IMG/VR virus record: IMGVR_UViG_3300005731_000408
Span: 1-25,790 of that record
Length of the DNA: 25,790 bases
Reading direction: 5' to 3' (one strand)
Source: a virus
The notes under the pieces are model-generated. The model was not told the DNA's origin and did not search any database. It saw only the letters and a program-made list of their open reading frames with translations. This document shows positions 13,702 through 21,588 of this stretch, piece after piece (the first letter of the stretch is position 1; each line of letters opens with the position of its first letter). The position numbers and the translations under genes are program-made.

Positions 13702-14095
13702 CGTCGTCTGGGTTGCCATCTTCTTCGTCGTCGCCATTTCCATCACCCTCGTCTGGGTTGCCATCTTCTTCGTCGTCGTCTGACACTCCACCCTCATCTT
13801 GGCTGGCAACCTTGGCGACTGGCGCTTCAATAGCGACAACTTCGGAAACCATGCCGAGCGCTTTCTCAAGCTGACGGTCGAGTTTCTCATCATCAACAAA
13901 ACCGACCACTTCGCCCTTTTTGAAGTTGAGCGTCTCAGCGACTTTGAAAAACTCACGCCGCTCGTCATCCTTGCCCACAGCACGGCGTTTCACTTTTGTG
14001 AGTTTGTGACCACGGTCATCGGCCTGCGTAGCAGTCAATCCAATGACCATGCCAACAGACACGCGACCTGCGACCTTAAATTTCAGAACTTTCAT
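13658..14095 (-). CDS. Hypothetical head-region protein with acidic repeat tail
   Basis: A 145-residue protein. The start is the ATG at 14093-14095, with GGAGA eight bases upstream. The N-terminal 100 residues are basic to mixed (MKVLKFKVAGRVSVGMVIGL; RREFFKVAETLNFKKGEVVG), with two segments of the form K[FV]xxxxxxxGxVxG that may each be a small beta barrel. The C-terminal 45 residues are almost only D, E, G, N and P (DDEEDGNPDEGDGNGDDEED), encoded by a near-perfect 45-base duplication. It lies directly behind the major capsid gene. A capsid accessory role is plausible; no named family is recognised. Confidence 0.65.
   Translation of the reverse strand: MKVLKFKVAGRVSVGMVIGLTATQADDRGHKLTKVKRRAVGKDDERREFFKVAETLNFKKGEVVGFVDDEKLDRQLEKALGMVSEVVAIEAPVAKVASQDEGGVSDDDEEDGNPDEGDGNGDDEEDGNPDDGDDEEATEDQNSAS
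13704..13778 (-). repeat. Direct repeat encoding acidic tail
   Basis: A 30-base sequence occurs at 13704-13733 and again, identically, at 13749-13778, a period of 45 bases (15 codons). It encodes the DDEEDGNPD unit of the acidic C-terminus. In another frame the leftmost copy is also the start region of the small overlapping gene, so copy-number changes by slippage would alter both genes without breaking the frame. Confidence 0.9.
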
Positions 14096-14110
14096 TTTGA
14101 AAATCTCCAA

Positions 14111-14139
14111 AGAGAAAAGCCCGCTCACTTGGCGGGCTT
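14111..14139 (-). terminator. Terminator-like hairpin after major capsid gene
   Basis: A perfect 8-bp stem (AAGCCCGC at 14117-14124 with GCGGGCTT at 14132-14139) has a 7-base loop and, on the minus strand, is followed by a T-rich run (TTTTCTCTTT counting the end of the stem). It sits about 30 bases after the major capsid stop and just before the GGAGA ribosome site of the next gene. It should reduce transcription into the tail genes or stabilise the capsid mRNA. Confidence 0.75.
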
Positions 14140-14169
14140 GTTCTCAGTTTCAGTTAAGAGCTTGTGGCT

Positions 14170-15099
14170 TTACTCGAAAGTCACCTGCACTGCGCCAGAC
14201 CATTGGCCATAGCCAACGTTACCGGACCAATCGACCCCATAAAGATGCTCTTTGTTGAGCTTCTCATAGTCGGTACCTTCACCCAAACCAAATGGAGTAA
14301 TCGGAACCTCTTCTTGGAGAATGAATGGCTTCACTTGATGATCCGTACGGAACAAGGCGAACTTGGTTGTCCAGCTCAACCGCGCATTAGGCTGCACGAA
14401 GACTTTGAACTGACCATTTAGAGCTGGAAGAGATGCGCTCTTGCCACCTTCACCCAACATCGCAGACACGGCCGTCAACGCCACGCCCATCATGTTGATT
14501 GGCGCTTGCACAACGAAGTTTGTCGCCGATTGGTTTGTCGGCTCGCCCGCTTCGTCCTTAAAGCCTAGCATTGCTTGAATTGCAGCAATGACAGCATTGC
14601 TAAATTCTTCGGCTGTTGGCGCGGCTGGTGTAGCAGCCGTTGAAGTGAGCTTGTTAGACTGATCACCGTCTTTGCCAGGGTGAGCAGTATCGAAGAAGTA
14701 CGCCCCATCATAGCAAAGCTCAGAGGCACCATTCACAATCAGCGTTGAAAGCAAACTTGCCGGTAGGGCAATTGCGCGTTTTACAAGGTCACCAATTCGA
14801 ATTTCGATTTGTCCGCTTTTGTCGCGACGCATGTCTTTCGATTTGAAGCCAATTGAATTGTCAAAATCTTCGTTCGTAATGCTGAACGAGTTTTCTGAAA
14901 TTTCTTGTTTGGAACGACCATTTGCGAACTTGCTCATCGCTGGGGTTGCGCCCAACCATGCATAGTCCTCGTTCGCCTCGGTCGAGTTCACTTTCATGAC
15001 CAAAGAGTCAATCCAGCTAACTTCACCGTCATCGATCGCGGCGTACATCATCGCCATGACGGACGAGGTCGTTAGCAACTTAATTTGAGATGCTGACAT
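14170..15099 (-). CDS. Major head (capsid) protein, Mu gpT family
   Basis: A 309-residue protein clearly of the Mu-like prophage major head subunit gpT family. It has DEDYAWLGATP-type sequence near residue 45 (ANEDYAWLGATPAMSKF), followed by SFSITNEDFDNSIGFKSKDM and ALPASLLSTLIVNGASELCY, and then DGAYFFDTAHPGKDGDQSN. These segments define the gpT group of HK97-fold capsid proteins. It forms the icosahedral shell. It follows the lambda D-type decoration protein gene and the protease/scaffold gene, so a Mu-type capsid has been combined with lambda-type packaging genes. Its length is about that of Mu gpT. Confidence 0.9.
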   Translation of the reverse strand: MSASQIKLLTTSSVMAMMYAAIDDGEVSWIDSLVMKVNSTEANEDYAWLGATPAMSKFANGRSKQEISENSFSITNEDFDNSIGFKSKDMRRDKSGQIEIRIGDLVKRAIALPASLLSTLIVNGASELCYDGAYFFDTAHPGKDGDQSNKLTSTAATPAAPTAEEFSNAVIAAIQAMLGFKDEAGEPTNQSATNFVVQAPINMMGVALTAVSAMLGEGGKSASLPALNGQFKVFVQPNARLSWTTKFALFRTDHQVKPFILQEEVPITPFGLGEGTDYEKLNKEHLYGVDWSGNVGYGQWSGAVQVTFE

Positions 15100-15112
15100 G
15101 TTGATTTAGTCC

Positions 15113-15535
15113 TTAAACTTGCAGAGCCGCTTTGACCAACGCCACGTCAAAATTGACAAGACAAGTAGTCCCATCGATATGACGACTGACATAGCCGATC
15201 AAAGTATTGCCACCCGCAGTGAGTGTGAAAGTACCATCGTCAGAGGCGTAAACCGCTGGATGGTCATTTGAAGTGATGGCCGCACCAACAACCTCTAATT
15301 CAACGCGACCGCGTTCATAGAGATAGACGTCCTTATCGCCTGCAGCACCATTGGTGTTGTCCGCCTCAGCTTCTGAGAAGCCGCAAAAAGCATCACCAGC
15401 AGCTAATGGGCGCGCATAACCCGCGTCGTTCTCGCCAACTGCTGCCCCTTGATAAATCAAAGCAGCGGCAGCGACCGGCAAAAAGCTTTTGTCGCTGAGT
15501 AGCATTACTCGTTTTGTGTTTTCAGAAAGTGACAT
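15113..15535 (-). CDS. Head decoration protein (lambda gpD-like)
   Basis: A 140-residue protein with the compact beta composition and position of capsid decoration (cement) proteins. It contains LPVAAAALIYQGAAVGENDA, then GYARPLAAGDAFCGFSEAEA, and RGRVELEVVGAAITSNDHPA, with a C-terminal NTLIGYVSRHIDGTTC. That layout recurs in phage decoration proteins, where trimers stabilise the expanded shell. Its ATG overlaps the stop of the S49 protease gene (TAATG). It lies 13 bases before the major head gene in transcription order. Confidence 0.75.
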   Translation of the reverse strand: MSLSENTKRVMLLSDKSFLPVAAAALIYQGAAVGENDAGYARPLAAGDAFCGFSEAEADNTNGAAGDKDVYLYERGRVELEVVGAAITSNDHPAVYASDDGTFTLTAGGNTLIGYVSRHIDGTTCLVNFDVALVKAALQV

Positions 15536-16032
15536 TAGCCTTTAGCCTCACGTTTCTTAAACGCCACATAGTGTTCAGCTTTGACAAACTCGCCTCGAAG
15601 CGCGTCGCTAGCTTCCCACTCTGCTGTCCAACCTTCAGGAGTTTGGGCAACAGTGCCGTTTGTTTCAGTTGCAGCGTTTGGTGCAGGAGTTGCCCCACTC
15701 GCCAGTTCATCGTCAGACTTAAGAGCGACAAGCGATTGCCCCTTTTTGAAGTCGTCAGAGTTCATGATCCGAAGCGCTGCTTGCTCAGGCGTTGTTTTGC
15801 CATCCGCTTGCATCTCTTGGATCAGTTTTTCGCAACCGGGTTGCGCCAAAGCGCCAATCCCAGCAATACGGTCACGCTCTTGCTTAGCAGCCGCATCGAT
15901 CAGCGCTTGCTGACCTTCAGTGGCTTGCGATGCAATTGCAGCTACCAATTCAGGGTCAGATGCGTTTAGGGCTGTAACCCGTTCCGCAACTGTCGAGGTT
16001 GGCTTGTTGCCCCCCGCCTGTTCGTTGGGCAT
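15535..16032 (-). CDS. Nested scaffold protein (Nu3-like) from an internal start
   Basis: An in-frame internal ATG at 16030-16032 (residue 300 of the protease) is preceded by AGGAG nine bases upstream (16042-16046). It would give a 165-residue protein, MPNEQAGGNKPTSTVAERVT to the shared C-terminus. It starts just after a low-complexity linker (NNNQGGRSATATTSQEHTD) that separates the protease from its C-terminal region. The product is helical and charged, as expected of a scaffold that fills the prohead before DNA entry. Lambda makes Nu3 inside gene C in just this way. Confidence 0.65.
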   Translation of the reverse strand: MPNEQAGGNKPTSTVAERVTALNASDPELVAAIASQATEGQQALIDAAAKQERDRIAGIGALAQPGCEKLIQEMQADGKTTPEQAALRIMNSDDFKKGQSLVALKSDDELASGATPAPNAATETNGTVAQTPEGWTAEWEASDALRGEFVKAEHYVAFKKREAKG

Positions 16033-16929
16033 GTCTGTATGCTCCTGTGAAGTGGTGGCCGTTGCGGATCGTCCACCTTGGTTGTTGTTATCTGGTCGGG
16101 CCGCAAACCCCGCCAAAACTTGTTCCATCGACATGATCCCGTCGATCATGCCGCGCTCCAATGCGTCCGGCGCTGAGAACACCAGACCTTGGCCAAAATT
16201 CTCGAGAATGTGCTCAGCAGAAACGCCTTTGAAATCCGCGAGTGCGTCAATGAACATCTGACCAGCGTCGTCGACGATGGCTTGCAGCTCGGCTTGACCT
16301 TCATCGCTCTGTGGATCGAGCCGCTTGTTTGGAGATTGGGAAGCTGTAACTTCGATTTTGGTCGCGCCAAGTTTTGCAAAAATGCCATCCATGTCGGTGT
16401 AGCTGATCACCGAACCGACAGACCCAACCATCGAGGTGCGTGTTGCAAATACTTTTTCTGCAGCACTCGCGATCCAATAGGCCGCCGAACAACCAACACC
16501 ATTGATCAATGCATGAACCGGTTTTAGCTCGTTGAGCTGCTGGACCCGTTTCGCCGCTTCATCAAGGTTTGTGCAGACCCCGCCCGGGCTGTCGATTTCA
16601 AGTACAACCGCGTCGAACTCATCGGATGCCGCTAGGTCAAGGTCACGTTCAAACTCTTCATAAGAATATGTGTAGCCGTTCGAGCGATGTCCGAGCGGGC
16701 CATAAACGCGAACGATCGCAACCGAACCCTTGCGATGTGCCATCGAATTCTTGGCCAAGGCGTCTACAGACGCACCCATCTCAGGCGCTTCCATCGCAGC
16801 CAAGTCGATCCCAAACTGCTTTGAGGCGAGTTGGCTAAACAAGACTGGATTGCGTTGCTGCAGCATTGTCGCCATAGCAACGAGACTGACTTGACTAGTA
16901 TTGATCAAGCTGGGGCCTGAGAAAATCAT
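15535..16929 (-). CDS. Head maturation protease, S49 family (lambda gpC-like)
   Basis: A 464-residue S49 (SppA/ClpP-fold) peptidase. The fold is shown by EIDSPGGVCTNLDEAAKRV near residue 111 and NGVGCSAAYWIASAAEKVFA around residues 143-162. Ser148 is the candidate nucleophile, and Lys202 in SPNKRLDP is a candidate general base. Residues 1-290 make the protease. Residues 300-464 are helical, charged and rich in A, Q and E, and look like a scaffold domain. In lambda the same layout lets gpC cleave scaffold and portal during prohead maturation. The gene overlaps the portal gene by four bases (ATGA) and the decoration gene by one. Confidence 0.9.
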   Translation of the reverse strand: MIFSGPSLINTSQVSLVAMATMLQQRNPVLFSQLASKQFGIDLAAMEAPEMGASVDALAKNSMAHRKGSVAIVRVYGPLGHRSNGYTYSYEEFERDLDLAASDEFDAVVLEIDSPGGVCTNLDEAAKRVQQLNELKPVHALINGVGCSAAYWIASAAEKVFATRTSMVGSVGSVISYTDMDGIFAKLGATKIEVTASQSPNKRLDPQSDEGQAELQAIVDDAGQMFIDALADFKGVSAEHILENFGQGLVFSAPDALERGMIDGIMSMEQVLAGFAARPDNNNQGGRSATATTSQEHTDMPNEQAGGNKPTSTVAERVTALNASDPELVAAIASQATEGQQALIDAAAKQERDRIAGIGALAQPGCEKLIQEMQADGKTTPEQAALRIMNSDDFKKGQSLVALKSDDELASGATPAPNAATETNGTVAQTPEGWTAEWEASDALRGEFVKAEHYVAFKKREAKG

Positions 16930-18494
16930 TCTTCGTCCTCTTCTTCTTCATCGTCCGGATCAGATTGCTCCGGCTCGGCATCGACTGAAGGTGTTAGGCC
17001 ATCAGCAACACGGCGATCATTTTCGTGCGCGAGTTGGTCGTGTTTCTCGTCAAACTCGCCGCCCGTTCTTTCAAGCATTGCTTGCTGTCGTGTTTTCGCG
17101 CCGGTCTTGATATCGACCTCATCGGCCCTCGCTTCTTTGAGCGGATCGATCGACATGCGAGGTGGCCCGATCCATTCACCGGTCAGCCATGCCTCTCGAA
17201 TAACAGGATCATCAAAGAAGCCCGGCGCTTCGATGCGACCAGAAGAAACCGCCTCGACCATGAACCACTCAAAAATGGGATCGAGCGCATGGCGAGCGAG
17301 CCAGCCACGGCGCTTTCGGAACGCCTGCCATGCCATCTCAAGAGCAGCACGACTTGCGGAATAGGAACTGGTGAAGTGCTTAACCAACAGCTCGAATGGA
17401 ATTTCAAGCGCTACACCAATCTGACGAAGGACCGCCGTTACAAAAGGTTCAAACTCGGAGTTTGGACGTCCGTTCTGAGGTATGTTGACGCTTTCGCCCG
17501 GCCCAAGATCAACGATCAGCCCGTCTTTGAGTTCAATTTCGTCGTCACCCTTGGTGATATTTGACGACCCAGCCTCAAACGGGTTCGCACCACCAGTTTC
17601 TTCAGCGTTCGCTTCGCGTTCAATGAAAGCGAAAAGTGCTGCTGCTTTGACAGCCGCATTGACTTCAGAACTCGTGTAATCGCTGAGCTGTTTGACCAGC
17701 TCAATGATCGGCGCGAGATATGGGACACCGCGAGGTTGTCCGGGGCGTAAATGCGCGATCGGAAGCAACATAAGCGGCAAGCCATTCTTGCCAATTGCAG
17801 GCACATATTCCCACTTACGATCTTTTACGCTTTCCACATCGCCGGGATGGTATTTGGTGAAGTGGTATCCTTCCACCACACCCGAACTGCTGAATTGGAC
17901 GCCGCCCTTAATTCGTTCGCTGTCCGACTTGCCTTGTGGATTAGAAATTCGCTCGGCCTCGATCAGGACCAACTTTAGTCCATAGACTTCACCGGGGCGC
18001 TTGTCATAGCGACGGGCAATACCCACGTCGCCCTTCTCAAGTGCACTGCGCAAGATCAACTCTTGCTGATCATACCAAGGTAAGTTCCCGCCCCAGCTCA
18101 TGGTCTTACAGGCCAAAGCAAATTCGCGCCTGATTTGAGCGCTTTTTTCCTGTGCTTCTTCACGCGACAAGCCAAGCAACTTGCGCGGCAAAGCAGGACG
18201 GTATTGCAGGCCGGTGCCAATCACACCAGAAACATTGGTCAGTAATGCGCCAGACGCCAATGGTGTGTTGCGGATCAGATCGCTTGAACTTGACCGCAGG
18301 TCTGGCAAATCGCGCAGGGTCTCTGAGGCAGCACTCCCACTACCCGCATCCCAAGCCCGCAATCGATCGCTTCGCGACGGAATGCCATTGTAACCACCAA
18401 CTGCTGAAGTAGTGCTTTTTTGCGCCCCCGAAAAACGGTACGCGATTTGGGCCACCGACTTTGCAAGGCGATAGCGCAATGATTGATTATTCAT
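16926..18494 (-). CDS. Portal protein (lambda gpB-type)
   Basis: A 522-residue portal protein of the lambda family. Recognisable segments are SSSDLIRNTPLASGALLTNV near residue 70, PWYDQQELILRSALEKGDVG near 165, GVPYLAPIIELVKQLSDYTS near 260, and LEIPFELLVKHFTSSYSASR near 365 followed by ALEMAWQAFRKRRGWLARH. The C-terminus is acidic (DDEEEEDEE). It forms the dodecameric ring at one capsid vertex through which DNA is packaged and ejected. It lies between the gpW-position protein and the head protease, the same order as in lambda. Confidence 0.92.
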   Translation of the reverse strand: MNNQSLRYRLAKSVAQIAYRFSGAQKSTTSAVGGYNGIPSRSDRLRAWDAGSGSAASETLRDLPDLRSSSSDLIRNTPLASGALLTNVSGVIGTGLQYRPALPRKLLGLSREEAQEKSAQIRREFALACKTMSWGGNLPWYDQQELILRSALEKGDVGIARRYDKRPGEVYGLKLVLIEAERISNPQGKSDSERIKGGVQFSSSGVVEGYHFTKYHPGDVESVKDRKWEYVPAIGKNGLPLMLLPIAHLRPGQPRGVPYLAPIIELVKQLSDYTSSEVNAAVKAAALFAFIEREANAEETGGANPFEAGSSNITKGDDEIELKDGLIVDLGPGESVNIPQNGRPNSEFEPFVTAVLRQIGVALEIPFELLVKHFTSSYSASRAALEMAWQAFRKRRGWLARHALDPIFEWFMVEAVSSGRIEAPGFFDDPVIREAWLTGEWIGPPRMSIDPLKEARADEVDIKTGAKTRQQAMLERTGGEFDEKHDQLAHENDRRVADGLTPSVDAEPEQSDPDDEEEEDEE

Positions 18495-18501
18495 GTGATA
18501 A

Positions 18502-18735
18502 CTATCCTACGATCCGAACAGTGCGGCGGCGTTTGTTCGCTGGGACGCTGATTTTTTTGACTTTGAGGTCCCAGTAATCAATTTGCGTTTGGATCCAAGC
18601 AGCATTGGCCCGCGTAAGTGTTCGAGACCCGTTTTCGGTCTGGATCGTGTAGCTTTGTGAGCCAGCAACGGCTTTACTCGCCGCCAGCCAAACTTCGAGC
18701 TGCTCTTGTGCTTGCGAAAGAGTGATGCCAGCCAT
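18502..18735 (-). CDS. Small gpW-position protein (DUF6148-like)
   Basis: A 77-residue protein, MAGITLSQAQEQLEVWLAAS, then KAVAGSQSYTIQTENGSRTL and TRANAAWIQTQIDYWDLKVK. This pattern (TLxQAxxxLxxWLxA ... SYxI ... RxLTRA ... IxYWxxxV) is that of DUF6148 and similar proteins that lie between large terminase and portal genes. The position equals lambda gpW, which seals the filled head. Its ATG overlaps the terminase stop (TAATG). The C-terminus is very basic (KRRRTVR). Confidence 0.8.
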   Translation of the reverse strand: MAGITLSQAQEQLEVWLAASKAVAGSQSYTIQTENGSRTLTRANAAWIQTQIDYWDLKVKKISVPANKRRRTVRIVG

Positions 18736-20822
18736 TATCTACCCTTCATGTGGCGCACTCGACGCCGTTGCGTTGGTTTAGATTTATCGTCGTCGAGCAA
18801 TGCTTTTGCTTTACCCAACGGTGCCGCATAACTGTTCATCTCAATCGGCGCTGCCCAAACTGGCGGCGCGGTCCAATCGATCAGTTCTGCTTTCAAAATA
18901 ATCACGAGTGCTTTTCCATAGACCGACAAATCCAATTGCTCGTTGGGCTGTGATTTTATCACTTTCGCCCAGCCTTTTTCGGTGCGCTGTTCTGCGCAGA
19001 TTTCAGAGAAAACCCGATCCTCAAGATTTGAGGACAAATGGTATTTGCCCGGTCCGTCCTCTTCGCGGGTCATTGCCATTGTCACCTCATCTTTGAGCTT
19101 GTCTGTACCTACAAAAACAATTCGGAGGTCTGTTGTTTGCTTGCGTTTGGCCCCAAGGATTTTTTCCGGTGCGCGATACTGCGCCCGATCACGATCGAAG
19201 CCGCCCAAACCCTTGGCGATAAAGAAGCGGTGCCCATATCCCTTGGTCCGCATAACCCGCAAAAACTTATAGGCGTTTGCGGTCGTCCCAGGAGCGCCAC
19301 CACTATCAACAATCATCGCGCGCGGCAGAAGTTCATACTCTGATCCGGCAACCTCAATTGGCTTATCAAGCAACGGTTGAAGCGCGAGCCAATCCTCAAT
19401 ATATCGTGGCGGGTCAATTGCCCGTTTGTCAGCCGCGCCCGGTGCATCCTTTGGCGGCTTCACGATATCAATCCGATCGATCAAATAGCGTTCAAGATCG
19501 GCGCACCAAGCCTCCCAACTCACAACGAACTTGTTGGGCTGAACATCAACTTGGATGGTGATAAACCGTGTACCAGTCGGAGCAATTCCAAGCGGGTAAT
19601 TGCTGGCCAATTTTTTGAGCAACTCAGTGGAAAGCACATTTTCAGCGAGCATCGCTTTTTGGAGATAGCATCTCCCTTGGTCAATGTTTGCCGTCGTCTT
19701 GAGCTTGGTTTCGTCTCCTGTTTTCTCGAAGTGCGCCTCGGCTTGCAACTGACGTGAAACCAATTGCTTCCAAGATTGCAACGCCGCTGCTGGCCCTTCG
19801 TGCCAATAGCTAACGATACCGTCGCCCCGAATATCCTGATCATCAATGCCGACCAGCTCGCCGGTTGAACTTTCATGTAACCACTTTGATCGGCGGTTAA
19901 GTTCCGCTTTGCGATCGGCCTCTATCACGCCACCACAATGGCTGCACACCATATAGGCTGTTTCAGCGCTTTTGCCCGGATCGCCCTTGTCATCCCATTT
20001 CAACTGGGAGAACAAAGGTTCAAAATACTCACCACAATCATCGCATGGCCAATAGAGCTTTCCACGGCTCCCAGAATTAAAAAGCGAAAGCAGCCCTGTT
20101 GTTGGTGGCGCTTCATGCGGCGATGACGGTTTCCAGTCTGGATCAAGTTGTGGCCGTGAAGGTGATCCTTCAGCGATCGCCATTCCAGTTGAAAAGAATG
20201 ATTGTATCCTCTTCAGTCCAAGATCAAATGGGCTTCCCTCTTCGTCGATATCGTCTGGCATGCGATCGTAATCGGTCAGCAATACGTCTGGCCAATCGAT
20301 CATTGAAAAGAAATCAGCCACCGGCCATGCGATCTGCAAATTCATGCCGCCCTTGAATTTCTTTTCGTAAATATTGTCCGAGCCTCGCCCCTTTGCCTTG
20401 CGCTCTTCAACGGCAGGCGATCCGCTCACCATCTTGTCCAGCTTACTTGTCGAAAACAGCTTGGCCATTTTCTGGCTTGAGCAGACCACCAACATGTCGC
20501 GCGGCATGCAAACGATACGCTGACCGATCGGGTTAAGGATCAACGCTTCGGATTTCACCGAACGCGCCGGACCTACAAAAACAACCGCCTCAAAACGTCG
20601 AGACGTTGTCATGCTCATCGGCTCGACCAACTGCGGAACCGTATTGTTGTCCCAATCACCCGTATAAGCTGGCGACTTGATTTTGCGATCCTGCTCGGCC
20701 CAAGTTGGCACATCAATTCGCGAATGCGGTGCCAAGCTCGGTATCGTCTCTTGAACAATTCCACTTGCAGATGCGTATGGTGGTGGAGGCATCGGCGGCA
20801 AGAACTTGTTCAGATCACGCAT
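18735..20822 (-). CDS. terL: Terminase large subunit, GpA family
   Basis: A 695-residue lambda GpA-type terminase. The ATPase domain has a Walker A-like GPARSVKS at residues 84-91 and a Walker B-like DVLLTDYDRMP at 179-189. Two CxxC pairs (C260/C263 and C293/C296) form the zinc site usual in this family. The nuclease domain shows the conserved QVDVQ (D426) and MIVDSGG (D506). It cuts concatemeric DNA and drives it into the prohead. The Walker A has Val in place of the usual Gly before Lys; lambda gpA itself has an aberrant version. The ATG overlaps the small terminase stop by eight bases. The N-terminus is proline-rich (KFLPPMPPPPY). Confidence 0.93.
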   Translation of the reverse strand: MRDLNKFLPPMPPPPYASASGIVQETIPSLAPHSRIDVPTWAEQDRKIKSPAYTGDWDNNTVPQLVEPMSMTTSRRFEAVVFVGPARSVKSEALILNPIGQRIVCMPRDMLVVCSSQKMAKLFSTSKLDKMVSGSPAVEERKAKGRGSDNIYEKKFKGGMNLQIAWPVADFFSMIDWPDVLLTDYDRMPDDIDEEGSPFDLGLKRIQSFFSTGMAIAEGSPSRPQLDPDWKPSSPHEAPPTTGLLSLFNSGSRGKLYWPCDDCGEYFEPLFSQLKWDDKGDPGKSAETAYMVCSHCGGVIEADRKAELNRRSKWLHESSTGELVGIDDQDIRGDGIVSYWHEGPAAALQSWKQLVSRQLQAEAHFEKTGDETKLKTTANIDQGRCYLQKAMLAENVLSTELLKKLASNYPLGIAPTGTRFITIQVDVQPNKFVVSWEAWCADLERYLIDRIDIVKPPKDAPGAADKRAIDPPRYIEDWLALQPLLDKPIEVAGSEYELLPRAMIVDSGGAPGTTANAYKFLRVMRTKGYGHRFFIAKGLGGFDRDRAQYRAPEKILGAKRKQTTDLRIVFVGTDKLKDEVTMAMTREEDGPGKYHLSSNLEDRVFSEICAEQRTEKGWAKVIKSQPNEQLDLSVYGKALVIILKAELIDWTAPPVWAAPIEMNSYAAPLGKAKALLDDDKSKPTQRRRVRHMKGR

Positions 20823-21456
20823 CTAGTAAATCTCGCCGTTCCTTGGTTTTGGGTTTGTCGTTCTTTTCGAAAAAGTCCGATATCTGTTTTTGCGTTTCCA
20901 CCAGCAATTCGTCGCAAACAACGAACGCTTTCTCGATCGTCTCACCTTCGATTTGACAATCGCGCTCTAGCCTATCCGGCAAGGTCGTTACCGTGTCGCG
21001 GATCAACACGAACATTTGGTCAAGCAACGAAACCACGTTGGCTCGATCGATAAGCTCGCCTCGCTCTCGCTGAAAAGCCTCCCACGCCATCTGTGTTTCA
21101 AAGACTTCACGTTTTTCTTTTGGCGTTAATGCATCAATGCCCGAACCAGATGCGCCACCGGTAAGCGCCAACTGCAAAGCTCGAACCGCATTCGATTGTG
21201 CCTCGCTCGCATTCTTCTCAGCATCGTTTCGCGCATGAAACCAAGCCCAACAATGCGAGAGCTGAAATTCATAAGTCTGACCGTTGCTGCCCTTTTCCAA
21301 AAACGGCAGGCCAGCCTCAAGCCACTTGTCGATCGTGTTCGTCGAAACCGAAAAACCAGCAGCCACTTGCTTTTTGCTGATGACCTCATCGACCATCCCG
21401 GCATCGAGCGGGTAGCGCTTCACGATGTCATCGAGATCGAATTCCTTGAAGTCCAC
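20815..21456 (-). CDS. terS: Terminase small subunit (Nu1-like)
   Basis: A 213-residue DNA-recognition subunit of terminase. Residues of about 27-55 (VISKKQVAAGFSVSTNTIDK, then WLEAGLPFLEKG) form the winged helix-turn-helix typical of Nu1-type small terminases, with the WxxxGLP motif after the recognition helix. The C-terminal half is helical (EVFETQMAWEAFQRERGEL) and likely mediates oligomerisation and contact with the large subunit. The start is a GTG at 21454-21456 with AGAGG seven bases upstream. It should bind the packaging (cos or pac) site, which is often close to this gene. Confidence 0.85.
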   Translation of the reverse strand: MDFKEFDLDDIVKRYPLDAGMVDEVISKKQVAAGFSVSTNTIDKWLEAGLPFLEKGSNGQTYEFQLSHCWAWFHARNDAEKNASEAQSNAVRALQLALTGGASGSGIDALTPKEKREVFETQMAWEAFQRERGELIDRANVVSLLDQMFVLIRDTVTTLPDRLERDCQIEGETIEKAFVVCDELLVETQKQISDFFEKNDKPKTKERRDLLDA

Positions 21457-21588
21457 GATATGCCTCTTGGCGGGACGACAACAACATCAACGTCATCACC
21501 AACCCCTAAAAAAAATGTCACGCGTAAAAGAACAGGGGCCCGAACTACCCACGGGCCGGAACTGTTTTGGCTGGAAGGACCCAACCTT
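21457..21588 (-). other. Short non-coding gap with hairpin before terminase
   Basis: A 132-base gap holding no gene I can support. On the minus strand GGCCCG (21557-21552) pairs with CGGGCC (21542-21537) across a 9-base loop, followed by CCTGTTCTTTTAC. This may be a weak terminator for the gpZ-like gene. A run of eight A (plus strand, 21508-21515) lies in the same gap. Being directly upstream of the small terminase gene, the gap is also one place a packaging site could lie, but no repeat set is visible. Confidence 0.35.
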
